Positions 8,317 to 20,075 of a stretch of DNA of 64,000 nucleotides are shown one piece after another. The stretch's first letter is position 1, and each line of letters opens with the position of its first letter. A program made the position numbers and the translations under genes. The DNA comes from Podospora bellae-mahoneyi (taxonomy: Eukaryota > Ascomycota > Sordariomycetes > Sordariales > Podosporaceae). Location of the stretch: positions 2,604,001 through 2,668,000 of the forward strand of contig NC_085886.1 in NCBI RefSeq assembly GCF_035222275.1. Direction: 5' to 3'. Below the pieces are notes generated by a model. The model searched no databases. It worked only from the letters and a program-made list of their open reading frames with translations, and was not told the DNA's origin.

Positions 8317-10672
8317 CTACTCATCATCTTCTTCCTCGTCCTCATCATCATCATCATCAAGCGACATATCAATCTGCACGCTCCCCTCATCATCACTATC
8401 GCTATTCTCCTCTTCCACCTTTTTGGTGTCGACAGCCACAGCAGCAGCAGCAGCAGCAGCAACAGCCACCCTTTTGACCTTTGCCTCCTCCCCCACCTCC
8501 AAACCCCCGCTGCTCTTCCTCTTGAGCGGTGACGCGGCCCTCTTCTTGTTCACAACAGCGGTTTCCGTCTCCTTGACAGTAACAGCAAAAGGGTTCACCT
8601 CGGCAGGTTTGTCATCATCCACCTCCATTGCCTCCTGAACTGTACCATTTGTGACTGCGGTTCCCCAGCCGGAAACAACAACTCTCTTCTCCTTCTCAAC
8701 AACAGCAACAACATCAGTTTGCTCCCCAGCGTCACCCATCTCCTCATCCGCCGCCTCCTCGCCCCGGAGCTGTCTATCCGCCAACAAATCATCGAGATTA
8801 GCAGAGGGGTCGTACTCATCCGTGTTAAGCTGCGCGTAACGGCCGGCACGGACGAGGTTGCTGCGGACAACCTCCACCTCTTTTGACGTTCCAAACTTTT
8901 GAACGAGAAAAGGAAGGATAGAGGGGTAGTACCGCCCTCTGGAGTCTTTATACGGTTGCAACACCGACGCGAGCATAGCTTCTTTGTTGGAGGATAAAAT
9001 AGCGGTGCGGTCGACAAGAGAGCGGATATCGGGGGAGAGGTGCGGTTGGGGGAGGTGGGAGAGGAATAATGGAAGGAGGGTAGCAGCCGAAGCGAGGAGG
9101 GAGGCTGGGAGGGGACTGAATAAAGACGCTGGGGTGGCGGACGGGGTGGAAAGGAAAGCGTCGGCGTTTCCTTGGACGGTTTGCTTGGCTTTTTCGACGG
9201 GGAGGGTGGGTTTGGGTGCGTCGTCTAGGTGGCCTGCTGATAGGAGGATGTCGTGGCAGACTTGCCGGATCAAGGGGGTTAAGGAGTCGACTGTCAACCT
9301 GGGAAGGGTCGGGCCGGCGAGTGTGAGAAGGGGGGAGGCAAGGTTGTAGACTTTCTCACGAACGGCGGGGTTAGTGCGGTGAAAGGAGAGGACGCGGACG
9401 GTGTGGTCGGTTATGTCTGTGGAAAGAGGGAGTGCGGAGTCGGCGAGTCGGCGGATGGCAGAGCCGTGGAGACGGAGGACGGCGGTGTGGATGTCGGGGA
9501 GGACGGTCCAGAGGTCGGCCTTTTCGTCGCGGCTGATGGAGGGGTTGGTTTGCATCGTTTCCTCGGAGGAGGGGCTGGGAGGGGTGACGAGGGTGAGGCG
9601 GGTGGTGAGGTCAAGGAGCTCGCCGACGGGGACGGTGACGGGGGCTTTGGTGGGGTTGTCGAGGTATTCGGCGAGGAACTCGAGGAGGCCGACCAGGCGC
9701 TGAGAGCCTGGCTGAATGCCCTCCCAGGATGGGAACTCGTCGACGGAGTCACCGCCGCCAGAGGGGTCAAGCTCATTGCGGACTGGCTGAGGACGATAAC
9801 CAGTGGACGATTCCCAGGATTCGACAACACCGCGGAAGATTTGGTCGGCGGTGGCATGGCAGTCGAGAATGGCAGCTTTGATAGACTTGACCCACTCGTC
9901 ACTGCTTCCATTCTTGGGGGCGGTGTAAGAAAGGAGGATGAAAAGCCGGCGAGAGCTCTCGCGGAGAGCATGAGGAACCACAACAGAATCAGAAGTGGTT
10001 GGCGCGACGTAAGTCCTGAGTGCCGTCTTGATTTGACCAGCGAATGGACGCAAAGTGGTGGGGTAGAGCATCACCAACTTGGACAGAGAGCTGGCCACGG
10101 TCTCAATCACGCTGGTAGGGGTTGATGGAGATTTGACCAGCTGAAGGCAAGCTGTGACAAAGCTGGGAAGAGTGGGAGTAGCCATCTCTCTAATCAAAGT
10201 CGGGTAGCCCTGGAGTAGCATGTAGATCTTGGTCAAGGTGATCACGGCCAGCTCCTTGGAAGGAAGAGGGTCGATTTTCTACAGAAAATGTCAGTATTAG
10301 ATCAGTAATTCTCATGCTGGAATAGATACACACTTGAGCAACACTGATCAAGCCGCGAACCCAGGGGTCGGCAGCCCTGAGACTTTCCCATCCTCCCACA
10401 TCGACAACAGCCTTGATCAAGCAGACGGCGGCAAAGCGACCCGAAGCGTTCCTTCCCGTCAAGAGCGTGGTGATGTGTGTCCTGAGCTTGTGAACAAGCA
10501 TAGGCGTCTCAGCGCCCTTGTCCTTTCCTTTTCCAGCATCTGAAGCAGAGAGTGGTTCACCACATCTTAGGACGTGTCCAACCAGAACTGGGCATAGTCT
10601 TGGGAGTTGATCGGCCGGTGTCGAAGCGAGCCTGCGGACAAGTACCCGCAGGTCTGATGGGGGTGATGCCAT
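8317..10672 (-). CDS. RIX1: Pre-rRNA-processing protein RIX1
   Basis: Two exons, 10672-10334 and 10278-8317, with a 55-bp intron (donor GTGTGT, acceptor TAG) joining SVAQ to KIDPLPSKELAV in phase 0; 766 residues. Rix1 (PELP1 in animals) is the scaffold of the Rix1-Ipi1-Ipi3 complex that works with the AAA-ATPase Rea1/Mdn1 on pre-60S particles and in ITS2 processing. The N-terminal half has the alpha-helical repeat architecture of the family: a first block (LVHKLRTHITTLLTGRNASGRFAAVCLIKAVVDVGGWESLRAADPW) whose GRFAA..L-K-VV and GWE motifs are typical, then LTKIYMLLQGYPTLIREMATPTLPSF. The last ~150 residues are low complexity: KRAASPLKRKSSG basic patch, a run of Ala, and a terminal Asp/Glu tract. 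It is divergent from the YPP1-type gene across 559 bp. Confidence 0.88.
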
Positions 10673-11231
10673 TAGATATTTGATGTCTGCGAGTCTCTGC
10701 CTTTAGAACTGTAGGGATAGACACTACTCGTAATGATGGTCCTAACTTTTGATTTCTGTCAAAATCAAGACAAAGAAACTATTCCCACGTGTGAGTTGGC
10801 GCAATATTGGTTTATTTGTGGTGTTTTACTGCAAAAACATTTTAAAGATGTTCTCGCTATCTTATCGGTAACTTTTCCGCTAGAGCTACCGAAATGCGGG
10901 ACCCTGGCTGGCTTGGCCGCTGCAACCACTAAAACCAGCCAATCCCTGTGCGCGGTTGGGTGCTATTCCTGTTCCTGATGGGCCCGACATCATCACCCCC
11001 TAGTGCACCCCAAGATTTTGGATTGACCTAGGCTCCATTGGCTTCATTTTAGTGCCCCCGTTTTGTTGCCCAGCCGAACGCCTCCTTATTTACAAGCTGA
11101 CGTACTCTTTTGAATCTCACCTCCAACACCCTACAACTTGACTCTTTTCCAAAGGCTATACTCTTGCGCTCCGCATGCCCTGTCTGATCAAGTCATCGTA
11201 GTGCGAGCAGGCTTGCTGGAACACCGCCAAC
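10673..11231. promoter_or_regulatory. Divergent promoter region, RIX1 / YPP1-type gene
   Basis: Intergenic 559 bp between two start codons facing apart. Pyrimidine-rich sequence precedes the plus-strand ATG at 11232. No TATA box clearly placed, no coding signal. Confidence 0.5.
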
Positions 11232-14200
11232 ATGGTACGTACCTACTTCTTCCTTGACACCTCACCTCTCCTCGATACCCTTCTTACTAATACAAAACAA
11301 AACAAAAACAGCCCGACGCAGTCAAAGCAGCGCATTACATCCAACAGCTCGACGAAGCGCGTTGCGATGACAACTGGGATGCCGTCCCCGAGCTAGTCCG
11401 CAAGGTGCGGAAACATGCCCCTGAACGAGCCTGTACGTTCTTCTTCTTTTCCCTCTCCCTCTCCCCATCACCAAACTCATGCTCACCCGTCCTTCCTCCC
11501 CCCCCAGGCCTCTCCCAATCAGCAACAACCGAACACTCCATCATCAAAGCCTCGATCAAATCCACCCCCGACACCACCCCCTCCTCCCTCGAAGCCGCCT
11601 CCCAACTTCCCGCCCTTCTCACCGTCATCGAAAACGAACAAACTTACCCCCAAGACCGCTTCCAAGCCCGCGTCTGCGCCGGCTGGTTACACTGGGTGCT
11701 GAGAGAATACTCCCTCGCCCTTGAGCGCCTCCCCCGATCGTTCGATGAAGAGCTCTCCACCACCGACGCCGCAGTCGAACCGTCAGAATGGACCAAAGTC
11801 TGCGCCTTGAAAACGGCCTATCTGAGAGCAAACTGTCTAGCGCGCGACGGACAACGCAAGGGTGCCCTCGAAGCCTTCGAAATCGCGTTGCCGAGTCTCA
11901 ACACTGTCTGGAATGCCGCGCCAGGAGGGCCAGCGAGACAGCAGATACGATACTGGGCCGAGTTGTTTCTCACCGAGTATTGCATGTTGGCTAGCCAGGC
12001 TACGAGGGAGGGGGAGAAGTCACTCTCGGAGGGGAACTGTCTCTCTGGGTTTAGAACTTGGGCAAGATACTGGGCTGGCGCTGCCAAGGGCGTGGCGGTC
12101 GCGGCGCAGGATCAGGCCGGTATTTCGGGGGCGGGGGGATATGGGTTCCGGGGATCGGTGCCTAGGAGGCAGGTCTGGAGCGAGTATTACTCTGCCTTGT
12201 CCGAGATTCTGCAGCGGGACTTGGCTTACCCCCCTTCTGGGGTTACGGTGCCGGTGTCGAATGGGGAGACCATCAGTGCCCGCGCACAGTTGAGAGCGGA
12301 ACTCAAGAAGGTGGAGACCATCTATCAGGGTCTGCTGTTTTCGGAGACCAAGTTCCCGAGGGCGGATGAGGAAAGGCAAGAGGTGGAAGAGTTTGTGGCG
12401 AGGGTGATGAGGAATTGGACTATTTTGAATGGGAGGGGCTGGAAGGAACATGATCTGGGGGCGGGAGGGAGGGAAAGTTTGAGCAGAGGGACGCTGGACA
12501 CATTGTACGGCGCGGCGACAAAGACGTATCATTCTACGGCGATACTCAGGCATCTGTTTACGGTACATTTGGCAGTGGCAGAGTTTGATTTGGCGTTTGT
12601 GTCGTTTGACAGCTGGTTTGAGCTGGTGAAGAAGGGGAAGGCGAGGGTGGAGAAGACGGGCCATAGGGAGCCGGCGCTGGATGACAATGCGACGGTTTTG
12701 GAGACCATCTCTGCGGCCGTTGCGGCGCTGTGCAGATATGGTGGACGGGAGTCGGCGGATAAGGCGAGGAAGATTTCGGAAGAGCTGGAGGGGCTGGTAA
12801 AGAAGTGGGGGGGTCTGGATCCGGAGAGCGCGGACCCGAGGGACTTGGTGCCGCCGAGGTCGATGGCGCTGGCGTGGCAGAGTATTGGGTTGGCGAATGC
12901 GCAGTGGGCTAGGATGACGTACGAGTCGGAATCGAGGGCCGCCTTTCAGGAGAAGGCGATCCAGTGTTTGCGGTGGTCTCTGTCACCCGAGTTTGGGAGT
13001 GTGGTTGATGTGAGGGGGGTGTTTGCGTTGGGTGTTTTGTACGCGGAGCAGAGAAAGTTGTCTGTGGCTGTTGAGCTGGTCAAGACGGCGCTGTTGGCGG
13101 ACAAGGCGGTGCAGGAACATGAGGAGCTGCATAATGGGCCTTACTGGAGGGAAAGATCGTTGATTCCGCTCTGGCATCTTTTGGCGCTTATGTTGAGCGC
13201 ACGTCAAGACTATGTCTTGGCTGCGCGGGCGTGTGAAGGTGCCATTGAGCAGTTCAAGGATCCGATCGTCTTGTTTGGCAGCAGGGACCTCAACGGCGGT
13301 TTCAGGAGTGAGCACCTTAATGAGGCGGCTGTTGAAAAGGCTGGCGGTGATGGCATCGTGGACGAGATGGACGACTTCGAGAAGGAGAGCATTCTGGAGA
13401 TCAAGATGACGCAGCTTGCCATTCTGGAACTCGTTGAAGGTCCTACCGTGGCTGTCAACGCCAGCACTGAGCTGCTCACGCTGTTCCCCAGGCTGTTTGG
13501 CGATCTCGGCGAACCGACACTGGAAATATCAAAGGTCGAGCCTCCCAAGACCATGGCCACGATGCGCAGCTTCAGAGACAGTATGTTTGGCGGTCGCGCA
13601 GCCAAGGGTCACCAACCACGGCAAAGCGTGGCAACCTCCAGGCCACAAACTGCCAACACCACGCTCACTCAGCAGACCAGCAGCGAGACGGCCATTGACG
13701 TGCAGCCTAGCCGCAGGTCTCTGAGGTCGGGCAGTCTTAATGGTAGGAGCAGGAACAGCCTCCGGAAAAGAGATCGGAGCGGCAGCCGGCAACGCGCCGT
13801 GAGCAGCGGCCCGCCAGTCCCGCCTCTCAATGGAGATAAATACCAGCCTACCTTTGAGGACCCCAGCAGCCCGCAGCATTTCACTTATGCCAGCAAGACT
13901 GTGGCTGGGACACTGAGACCAGAGACGACAAACTCGTCGGCTTTGTCGAAGCGGACGACGGATGGACCTTCGGAGGTGGGCGTCGGAACAGGGACCCTGG
14001 AAAGTTTCTCACCTCTGTTGCCCTTTGTACAATTCTCCCAGGAGCACAGCAAGAGAAAAAGAAAGGGCATTCTCGTCAAGGTCTGGCTTACTATTTCGGG
14101 GTTTTACCGACGGGCTGGTCTGCTTGACGATGCCCAAAAGGCCATTGAGGAAGCACAGAAGATCGTACAGAGCTTTGAGGGCGATGTAGTCAGCGATACC

Positions 14201-15003
14201 TCTGGAGCACTGAACACCAGGACGGCGGGATGGGGCATGGAGAAGAGTGTTGAGGCTGTTTTGGCTGATGTCTGGACCGAGGTATGTTTCGGTGTTTTCC
14301 ATTACAAAAAAAGACGTGGCCACTAATGATACCACAGAAGGGAGAACTCTCTCTCGCCCTGGAAAGACCTTACCAAGCGCGCGCCGACTTTGAAACAGCT
14401 TTGACGCACTTCCCCGACCACCCTGTCGCCATCGTCGGGCTCTCGAATATTCTTTTGGATATCTGCTCGGAGAAGCTTCTCCCACCCCCGGCAGTCCCCG
14501 GCCTTGACCTTGGCGGCGCATCCCTCGTCTCTGAACCACATGAAGACCACCAACTCATCGCCTCCCCGCCAAGCCGGTATCCTGAACTGCCGTCTGAACC
14601 CCTCGGTCTTGGTTCGCCTAAACATAAGAGTGCAAGCAGGAAGCCGGATCGCGAAGCGGTGTTTGACCACGAGGAAGAGGATGAAACCGCTAACGGGGTT
14701 TCCAAGGCATCGCCGTCGAGGCTGCTAGGCCCGCAGCTCCCGCCGCCGTATAAAGCGACCAGCCTACCGCTTATTGATCGGTTGGCAGCGAGAGACAGGG
14801 CGTACGGGCTTTTGAGCGGGCTGACGAAGTTGGGGTCGGGGTGGAATTACTCTGAGGCGTGGTTCGCGCTGGCGAGGGCGTATGAGGAGAGTGGACAGGC
14901 GGAGAAGGCGAGGGCTGCGTTGTGGTGGGTTGTGGAACTGGAGGATGGGATGGGGGTGAGGGATTGGGGGGTTGTTACTGCTGGTGGGGGGTATGTTTTG
15001 TAG
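11232..15003 (+). CDS. YPP1: YPP1/TTC7-type TPR protein (PI4-kinase complex scaffold; filamentation protein Rhf1-like)
   Basis: Four exons: 11232-11234, 11312-11432, 11508-14281, 14338-15003; 1187 residues. Exon 1 is only the ATG, followed at once by GTACGT; the next exon gives PDAVKAAHYIQQLDEARC, the expected N-terminus of this family. Intron 2 is 75 bp, in frame and stop-free; intron 3 (GTATGT...CACAG) joins WTE to KGELSLALERPYQAR. The protein is a helical-repeat (TPR) protein: repeats are visible at the N-terminus (YSLALERLPRSFDEE, GALEAFEIALPSLN), in the middle (IQCLRWSLSPEFGSVVDVRGVFALGVLY) and at the C-terminus (WFALARAYEESGQAEKARAALWWVVEL). A Ser/Arg/Thr-rich disordered region of ~150 residues separates the halves. 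In yeast, Ypp1 bridges Efr3 and the PI4-kinase Stt4 at plasma-membrane patches and supports endocytosis. Orthology is inferred from architecture and N-terminus. Confidence 0.8.
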
Positions 15004-15518
15004 GAGGGGTTTTTAATGAAGAGAAGGGGGGAAGTAATATTGACTGAAGAGATCCATAGCGATAGGGGTTGGGGAGGAGGCGTGCATAGTATAGACAAGT
15101 ATAAGCAAGGAGCTGGGGACTGTTGAGGTGTGATCAGGTTAGCAGGTTGGGCATTGCGTAGTTGTTGTCAAGCATATTGGCAGTTTAAAATCAGAGACAA
15201 TTTTTGACAGTGGGAGTCGGGGTTTCCTGTCAAACATGAGGATAAGGTAACAAGGTACAAGTAGGCATCATTGACGTTACCTTTCCAAATTATTATACAC
15301 ACATGTACAACACATCACTTCTTGATTCATAAACGCCAGTATCAATTCGATACCTAAAAACAAAAAAAAAGAATCACTAAAACCACCCCACCGTTCATAA
15401 ACCGAGCAATTTTGACCAGTCCAGTCATTGCAAAACACACGCAGACAAAGCAAAGCTACCTCCCATAAAAAGCAACGCAATCCCGCCCATTCACCCATCC
15501 ATCATCGTACAACCATCA
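15004..15518. other. Convergent 3' region
   Basis: 515 bp between two facing stop codons. A/C-rich minus-strand UTR of the CoA-transferase and G/T-rich plus-strand UTR of the upstream gene; nothing else recognised. Confidence 0.5.
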
Positions 15519-17355
15519 TCACGCCCTAATTTCATCCTCCTCCCACCCCTCCCACATGCCCCCCTCATTCCTCCCCGTATCCCACCCATTAGGCCTCGCA
15601 ACCCTAACATGCCCAACCCTCAAGCCCTCCACCTCGACCGCCTCCCTCGGCCACCTCACCACCCCCCCAAACCCCTTACTAAACCCCTCACTCATCATAT
15701 GGTCTCCCTCAAACAAAAACGGCACCACCCCCCTCATCCCCCTCAACGCCCGTCTCCCAACCTCATCAACACTATCACTGTGCCTCAACTCAAAGAAGCC
15801 GCCCCCCCCCATTCCCTTTTCCGCCTCTCTAAAAACCCCCCTCAACCTCTCCTGCTCCCCCTCCGGCAGCAACCCCAATTTCTGGAGGAAAACATCGTAC
15901 TGCACCAAACTAGTCCTCCCCACCCAGCTCCCCCCCTCGGTCGCCCGTCTCACCAGCCCAACCATCGCAGCCACGGACCCCAACCCCCCAGTCCCGTAAT
16001 CGCTCATCGGAAAGGGGGGCACAACCGGCTCGTTCTCCAGGCCCATGAATTTCCCTTGAGCGTAAGCAACACCAGAGACGCAATCCGCAATCTGCTGCCA
16101 GCCTGGCCTATGCGCCCACTCTGCCCCTTCTGCCCCCGTTCCGCCAAAGCAGTCCTCAACCACGTAAACAAAGCCCTTGTTTCGGGATTTGGCTACCTCG
16201 GCGAGGAGGGAGGGGCTATACCCCAGTTTGGCGAGGGCACCAGGGCGATACCCGTCAATCAGAACATCCGCTTCCGCCAGGAGGGACGAGAAAGTCTCCC
16301 GATCAGCAGCGGATGACTTGAGATCGAGCGAGATGCAGTGTTTGCCCGTGTTGACGTCCAGCTGAAAGAATGGGACGTCGGGAAGGGTAGGGCAGGTGAT
16401 TTTGACGACTTGGGCTCCGTGGGCAGCCAAGGAGCGGCCGATTGTCGGGCCGGCAATGATACGGCACAGCTCGAGGACTTTGATCCCCTTTAGGGCGAAT
16501 CGCGGTCCTGAGCCGGATGAGGAAGAAAAGGGGACAGGCGGGGTGGTGGTGTCTAGCGGGTTGGGCTTGACGGTAAAAGGTGGCTGCGAACACATCGCTT
16601 TGCCGTGAGGCAGCTCCTGGAATTGCTCCCAGGTGTACGCCTTGATGCCCGCTTGTCTGTTTTTGAGGTTTAGCTCGTCAAGCTCAGCGGCTGTGTGCCT
16701 CATGACGGCCGCTTCAATGGTGTCAATGCACTCCCGGTAATCTGTCAAGTCCGGGCGGTGCTTGGGGAGGCCGAGCATTTGCAGGGTGATGTCCGCGTTG
16801 AGGGAGCCGTGTATGTGGTAGTACTCGCCGGGGTTCTTGGTGCTGTAGAGGTTGGCTGAGAGGCGGCGGTAGAGGATGGATTGGGCCCTGTTGAGGTCGG
16901 TATCTGGAGATTGTTTAGCCTCTATTTCGAGTCTCATCAAACTCTCACGGTAGCATACCCGGTATCCTCTCCTTGACTCCGGGGTCCGTCTTGTCCATCC
17001 CGTCGATTGTGGTCAGGTAAGCAGACATCAAGAAGCCAGAAATCTTATCAATGTCGACCGTGACTGAGGGTTTCTCGGCGCCATACCGCAGACCGGCAAT
17101 GACGCTGGCAACACGAGCTTCCAGACCCTTGATAGCTGCCGTGGCATCTTGCTCCTTGAGAGGGCTGGGAAAGTGAACTTTGTTTCCCTGGCCAGATGAC
17201 GAGGTGATGTTGACATTTCCAGCCAGAGTGGAAAAGTTGCCTGGAAGCTCATGTCGGCAAAGCTCCTCGAGAGACGTCAATGCCTCTCTGGCCCCATCGA
17301 TGACGGAATACGGCTTGGGCTTCGGGGTCACTCTGGACATCTGCTTGTTGTCCAT
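15519..17355 (-). CDS. CaiB/BaiF family (class III) CoA-transferase
   Basis: Two exons, 17355-16959 and 16903-15519, joined across a 55-bp intron (GTATGC...CCAG) giving RIP-D-TDLNRAQSILYRRL; 593 residues with this start. The C-terminal half carries the family core: GIKVLELCRIIAGPTIGRSLAAHGAQVVKI (the nucleotide/CoA-binding start of the fold), LDLKS..DRE.F..LL.EADVLIDGYRPGALAKLG, and the later YGTGGLGSVAAMVGLVRR. These enzymes move CoA between carboxylic acids. The N-terminal ~250 residues (PYSVIDGAREALTSLEELCRHELPG) match the fungal-type extension. The ATG at 17355 (MDNKQMSRVTPKPKPYS) or 17340 is preferred; the frame stays open to an ATG at 17535 but that extra part looks non-coding and contains a plausible splice acceptor, so a 5' intron is possible. 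The catalytic Asp cannot be placed with certainty. Substrate unknown. Confidence 0.78.
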
Positions 17356-18320
17356 TTTCCACGTCCCCAGGTAGTACCGGAGCTGTGAGAAAAGGAGAAG
17401 AGTTTGCTGGGAGACATGATTGACCTCTTTCTTGTGGAGAGGCTTTGTTGCTCTCTTGCTCTTGCTCCCTCCTCGCCATTGTCGCTCCCACGAGGGGAGA
17501 GGCGTTGTGTCCAACATTGTGGGGCTCGAGTCCATACCGCAGGTTGGGATGGATGGTTTATTGTGGGGGAAAGTAGTGAAATATGTTCAAAGAAGGGGCA
17601 ACTCAAGTGACGGCGAGAGCAAATCGGACGGAAACAGTGGGCGGCTATCTGATATATATATATACGCTTTCCGGCGGACTGGTCTCAGAGACATCATGAT
17701 CTCCTCCAACGAACGTACGTCAGTCTCCGGAGATATTCCACTAGGTCATCCAGGATCCTGGTGAGACCCGCCAAGATGGGGACAAACGAAAATGGTCTGG
17801 CTGTGATGTTCGGCACGTGTTGACAGTCAACGACATGATACCATGGACGGCATATCCATGGTGACGGGATGGATGCCACCCCCTCCGGTCCAAGATCCCC
17901 ACAAAACGGGAAATCTGCTCACAGAAAGGGGGTGCGGGTCCGAGCAACATCAGGAAAAGAGGCGACATCTTGCTTTGCAGCCCGCACCTCGTCTCGCCTT
18001 CTTCCGACCACTGGCATGACGGACCCGAGCCGCAAGAGGACTAGAGAGGCGTTCGTGAGTATCCATAGTAGCACCACGTGCCCCTCAGGAGACGCTCCGC
18101 AACAGCCAGCCAGACTGGGAAGTGGGATGCTTCGGGCCGGCAGTGCTCTTATCGGGACCTGGCAGAAACAAAAAGAGGCTCGGACGGCAGACAAGACTGG
18201 GGCTCAGGGGCTGGCACAGGATGCGTATGCAGGTAGTATCCAAGTATAACCAGCCCGGCCTGTGATCACGCGGCAGAAAAGAAAAGCCCACTTGGGACGC
18301 CGGGTTGGTTTTGATATCAA

Positions 18321-18348
18321 GGCGGCGGCGGCGGCGGCGGCGGCGGCG
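18321..18348. repeat. GGC trinucleotide microsatellite, 9 copies
   Basis: Nine perfect GGC units in noncoding DNA. Confidence 0.95.
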
Positions 18349-20049
18349 AAGGGTCGAAGGGCACAAAAAGGTCGCCTGTCTGGTCCCAGGCTCTCAGAAA
18401 CCATTGGCGGGAGCGGTTACACCAGCCGCATCATGGAGCATGCGGGGGAACAGTGCTCCAGACACAAGGTAGTTTTGTGACCGCACTCGCCCCCCTCGTC
18501 CTGTGGGGTTAGCGTGATGTGATGTAGGTTCTGTGGCTGCTGGGAAAAAGAACAGGCAACTGGGCTCGGGGACCTGTTGAACCTCGATTTGGCGATTCTG
18601 GGGAATGCTTGCAGCCGCAGGTTAAGTGCGGGGAGACCATCCTTTCCCGATTTGATGCTGGTCAAGTCGTCATGATCCCGGACTGGAGCCATTGGAGCCA
18701 TTGGAGCCGAGGACTCAGCCGGGCATCAGACGAAGCCTGGGCAATCGGCCGGTGTGCGGCACGGAGCCGGCGATGCGGGCACCGGCAGACGTTGACAGAT
18801 ATGAACAAAGATCAAGGGAGACCAAAGTTCTCCCGGCCCCGACGTTGCAGCGAGCTGAAGTGGTCCACGTTCCAGAAAGTCCAGCTGGTGTGTCCAGACC
18901 AGTTCCCAGGCCCTTCTCCCAGGGTCGTCCGGCATATCTTCATCTCAACTGGAACACCTCAACCAAGTCAGCTGGGCTCGTCAGGACTGCCCGGTGGTTG
19001 CAGGTCTTATGAGCTGTGTTACCTGCATGTCTCTGTCTCTCAAGCCTCGCGGCGTCGGCCTTGGGGACACAGCAGAAAGCAGCCGAGGAGCCTGGTGTCC
19101 GGGGAGGAGAGCGGTTGCTGCCGCGCCCACCCCCCATCTTTTGAGTTTGTTCATAGTATAGTTAGTGTACCGGTAGTATCCAATATCAGCCGAGGGGGTC
19201 CGAAGTGGAATGCCGAAAAAGCAAGCTGCGTCCAATGTTCGGGGATGGCCTCCAATCACCTCGCCTGATGAGCAGGACCTTTTCCTACCTCCCCCATCTC
19301 TCCTACCTCTCCTGCCGTTCCGTGTCGTGGGGGGCACCGTCTCAGCGTCGAAAAAAAAAGAAAAAAAAAGAAAAAAAAGAAAGAAAAAAAGAAAAAAACA
19401 AAAAAAGTGTTGAAGAATTGTGTAAGCGACGGGACGACGGGATGGGATGTCCAAGACCAAAGACCCAAGACAGGGAATGTTTCTGATCGTATTAGCGGGA
19501 AGTTCCCCACTTTTCACCCGTTCTGGGGGTCCAACGCATGCGCTAGGCACCTGCCGCAGCGGCCCCACCAGCGCGTTACCTGATGAGATCTTAGTGGACG
19601 CTAACATCTGGAAGGGTCCACTTCCACTGCTTGGGCAGCTCTTCTGCTGGTGCTGTTGGGCTTTGTAGCGCTTATCCCACTGTAAATCGAGGCATTTTAG
19701 GTGCATTATCCGATGGCCTTTTTGCTGCCAAAAACCCCGCATTTGTTTTTCGATATCACGAACTCGTAGTCTCATAACTACAAATTACAACGGAACTTCA
19801 CCTGGAACCCCCACCACTCGTTTTCGGACTCTCAGCAACCAACAGAAACACATTCAAGCCCGAGATGGCAGTCAAACTTCATGATTGATCGGCCAGAGCT
19901 ACATTGGGCGGACACACACCCATCCAACACCGTCGTAACGCCCAGTTGTGAAGCTGCAGCATCGAGATGATGTGTCACACTGTTCGGGCTATCTCGGCGA
20001 GTCTCGTCCCATGGGGCTCTCATGCAGCCACCAGCAGCTGGACACTCAC

Positions 20050-20075
20050 TTCTCTCTCTCTCTCTCTCTCTCTGA
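20050..20075. repeat. TC dinucleotide tract
   Basis: About 12-13 TC units in noncoding DNA upstream of the transcription factor gene. Confidence 0.9.

Noticed and set aside
9379-10125. 248-codon open frame on the plus strand
   Set aside because: Antisense shadow of the RIX1 coding region; Gly/Glu/Val-rich composition follows from the opposite-strand codons and no domain is visible.
17356-17535. N-terminal extension of the CoA-transferase to the ATG at 17535
   Set aside because: The extra 60 residues look non-coding, and the frame contains a likely splice acceptor just before 17390; the later ATGs suit the conserved N-terminus better.
18609-19268. 219-codon open frame on the plus strand
   Set aside because: No motif, no splice or conservation signal, mixed composition; lies in the regulatory region before the transcription factor.
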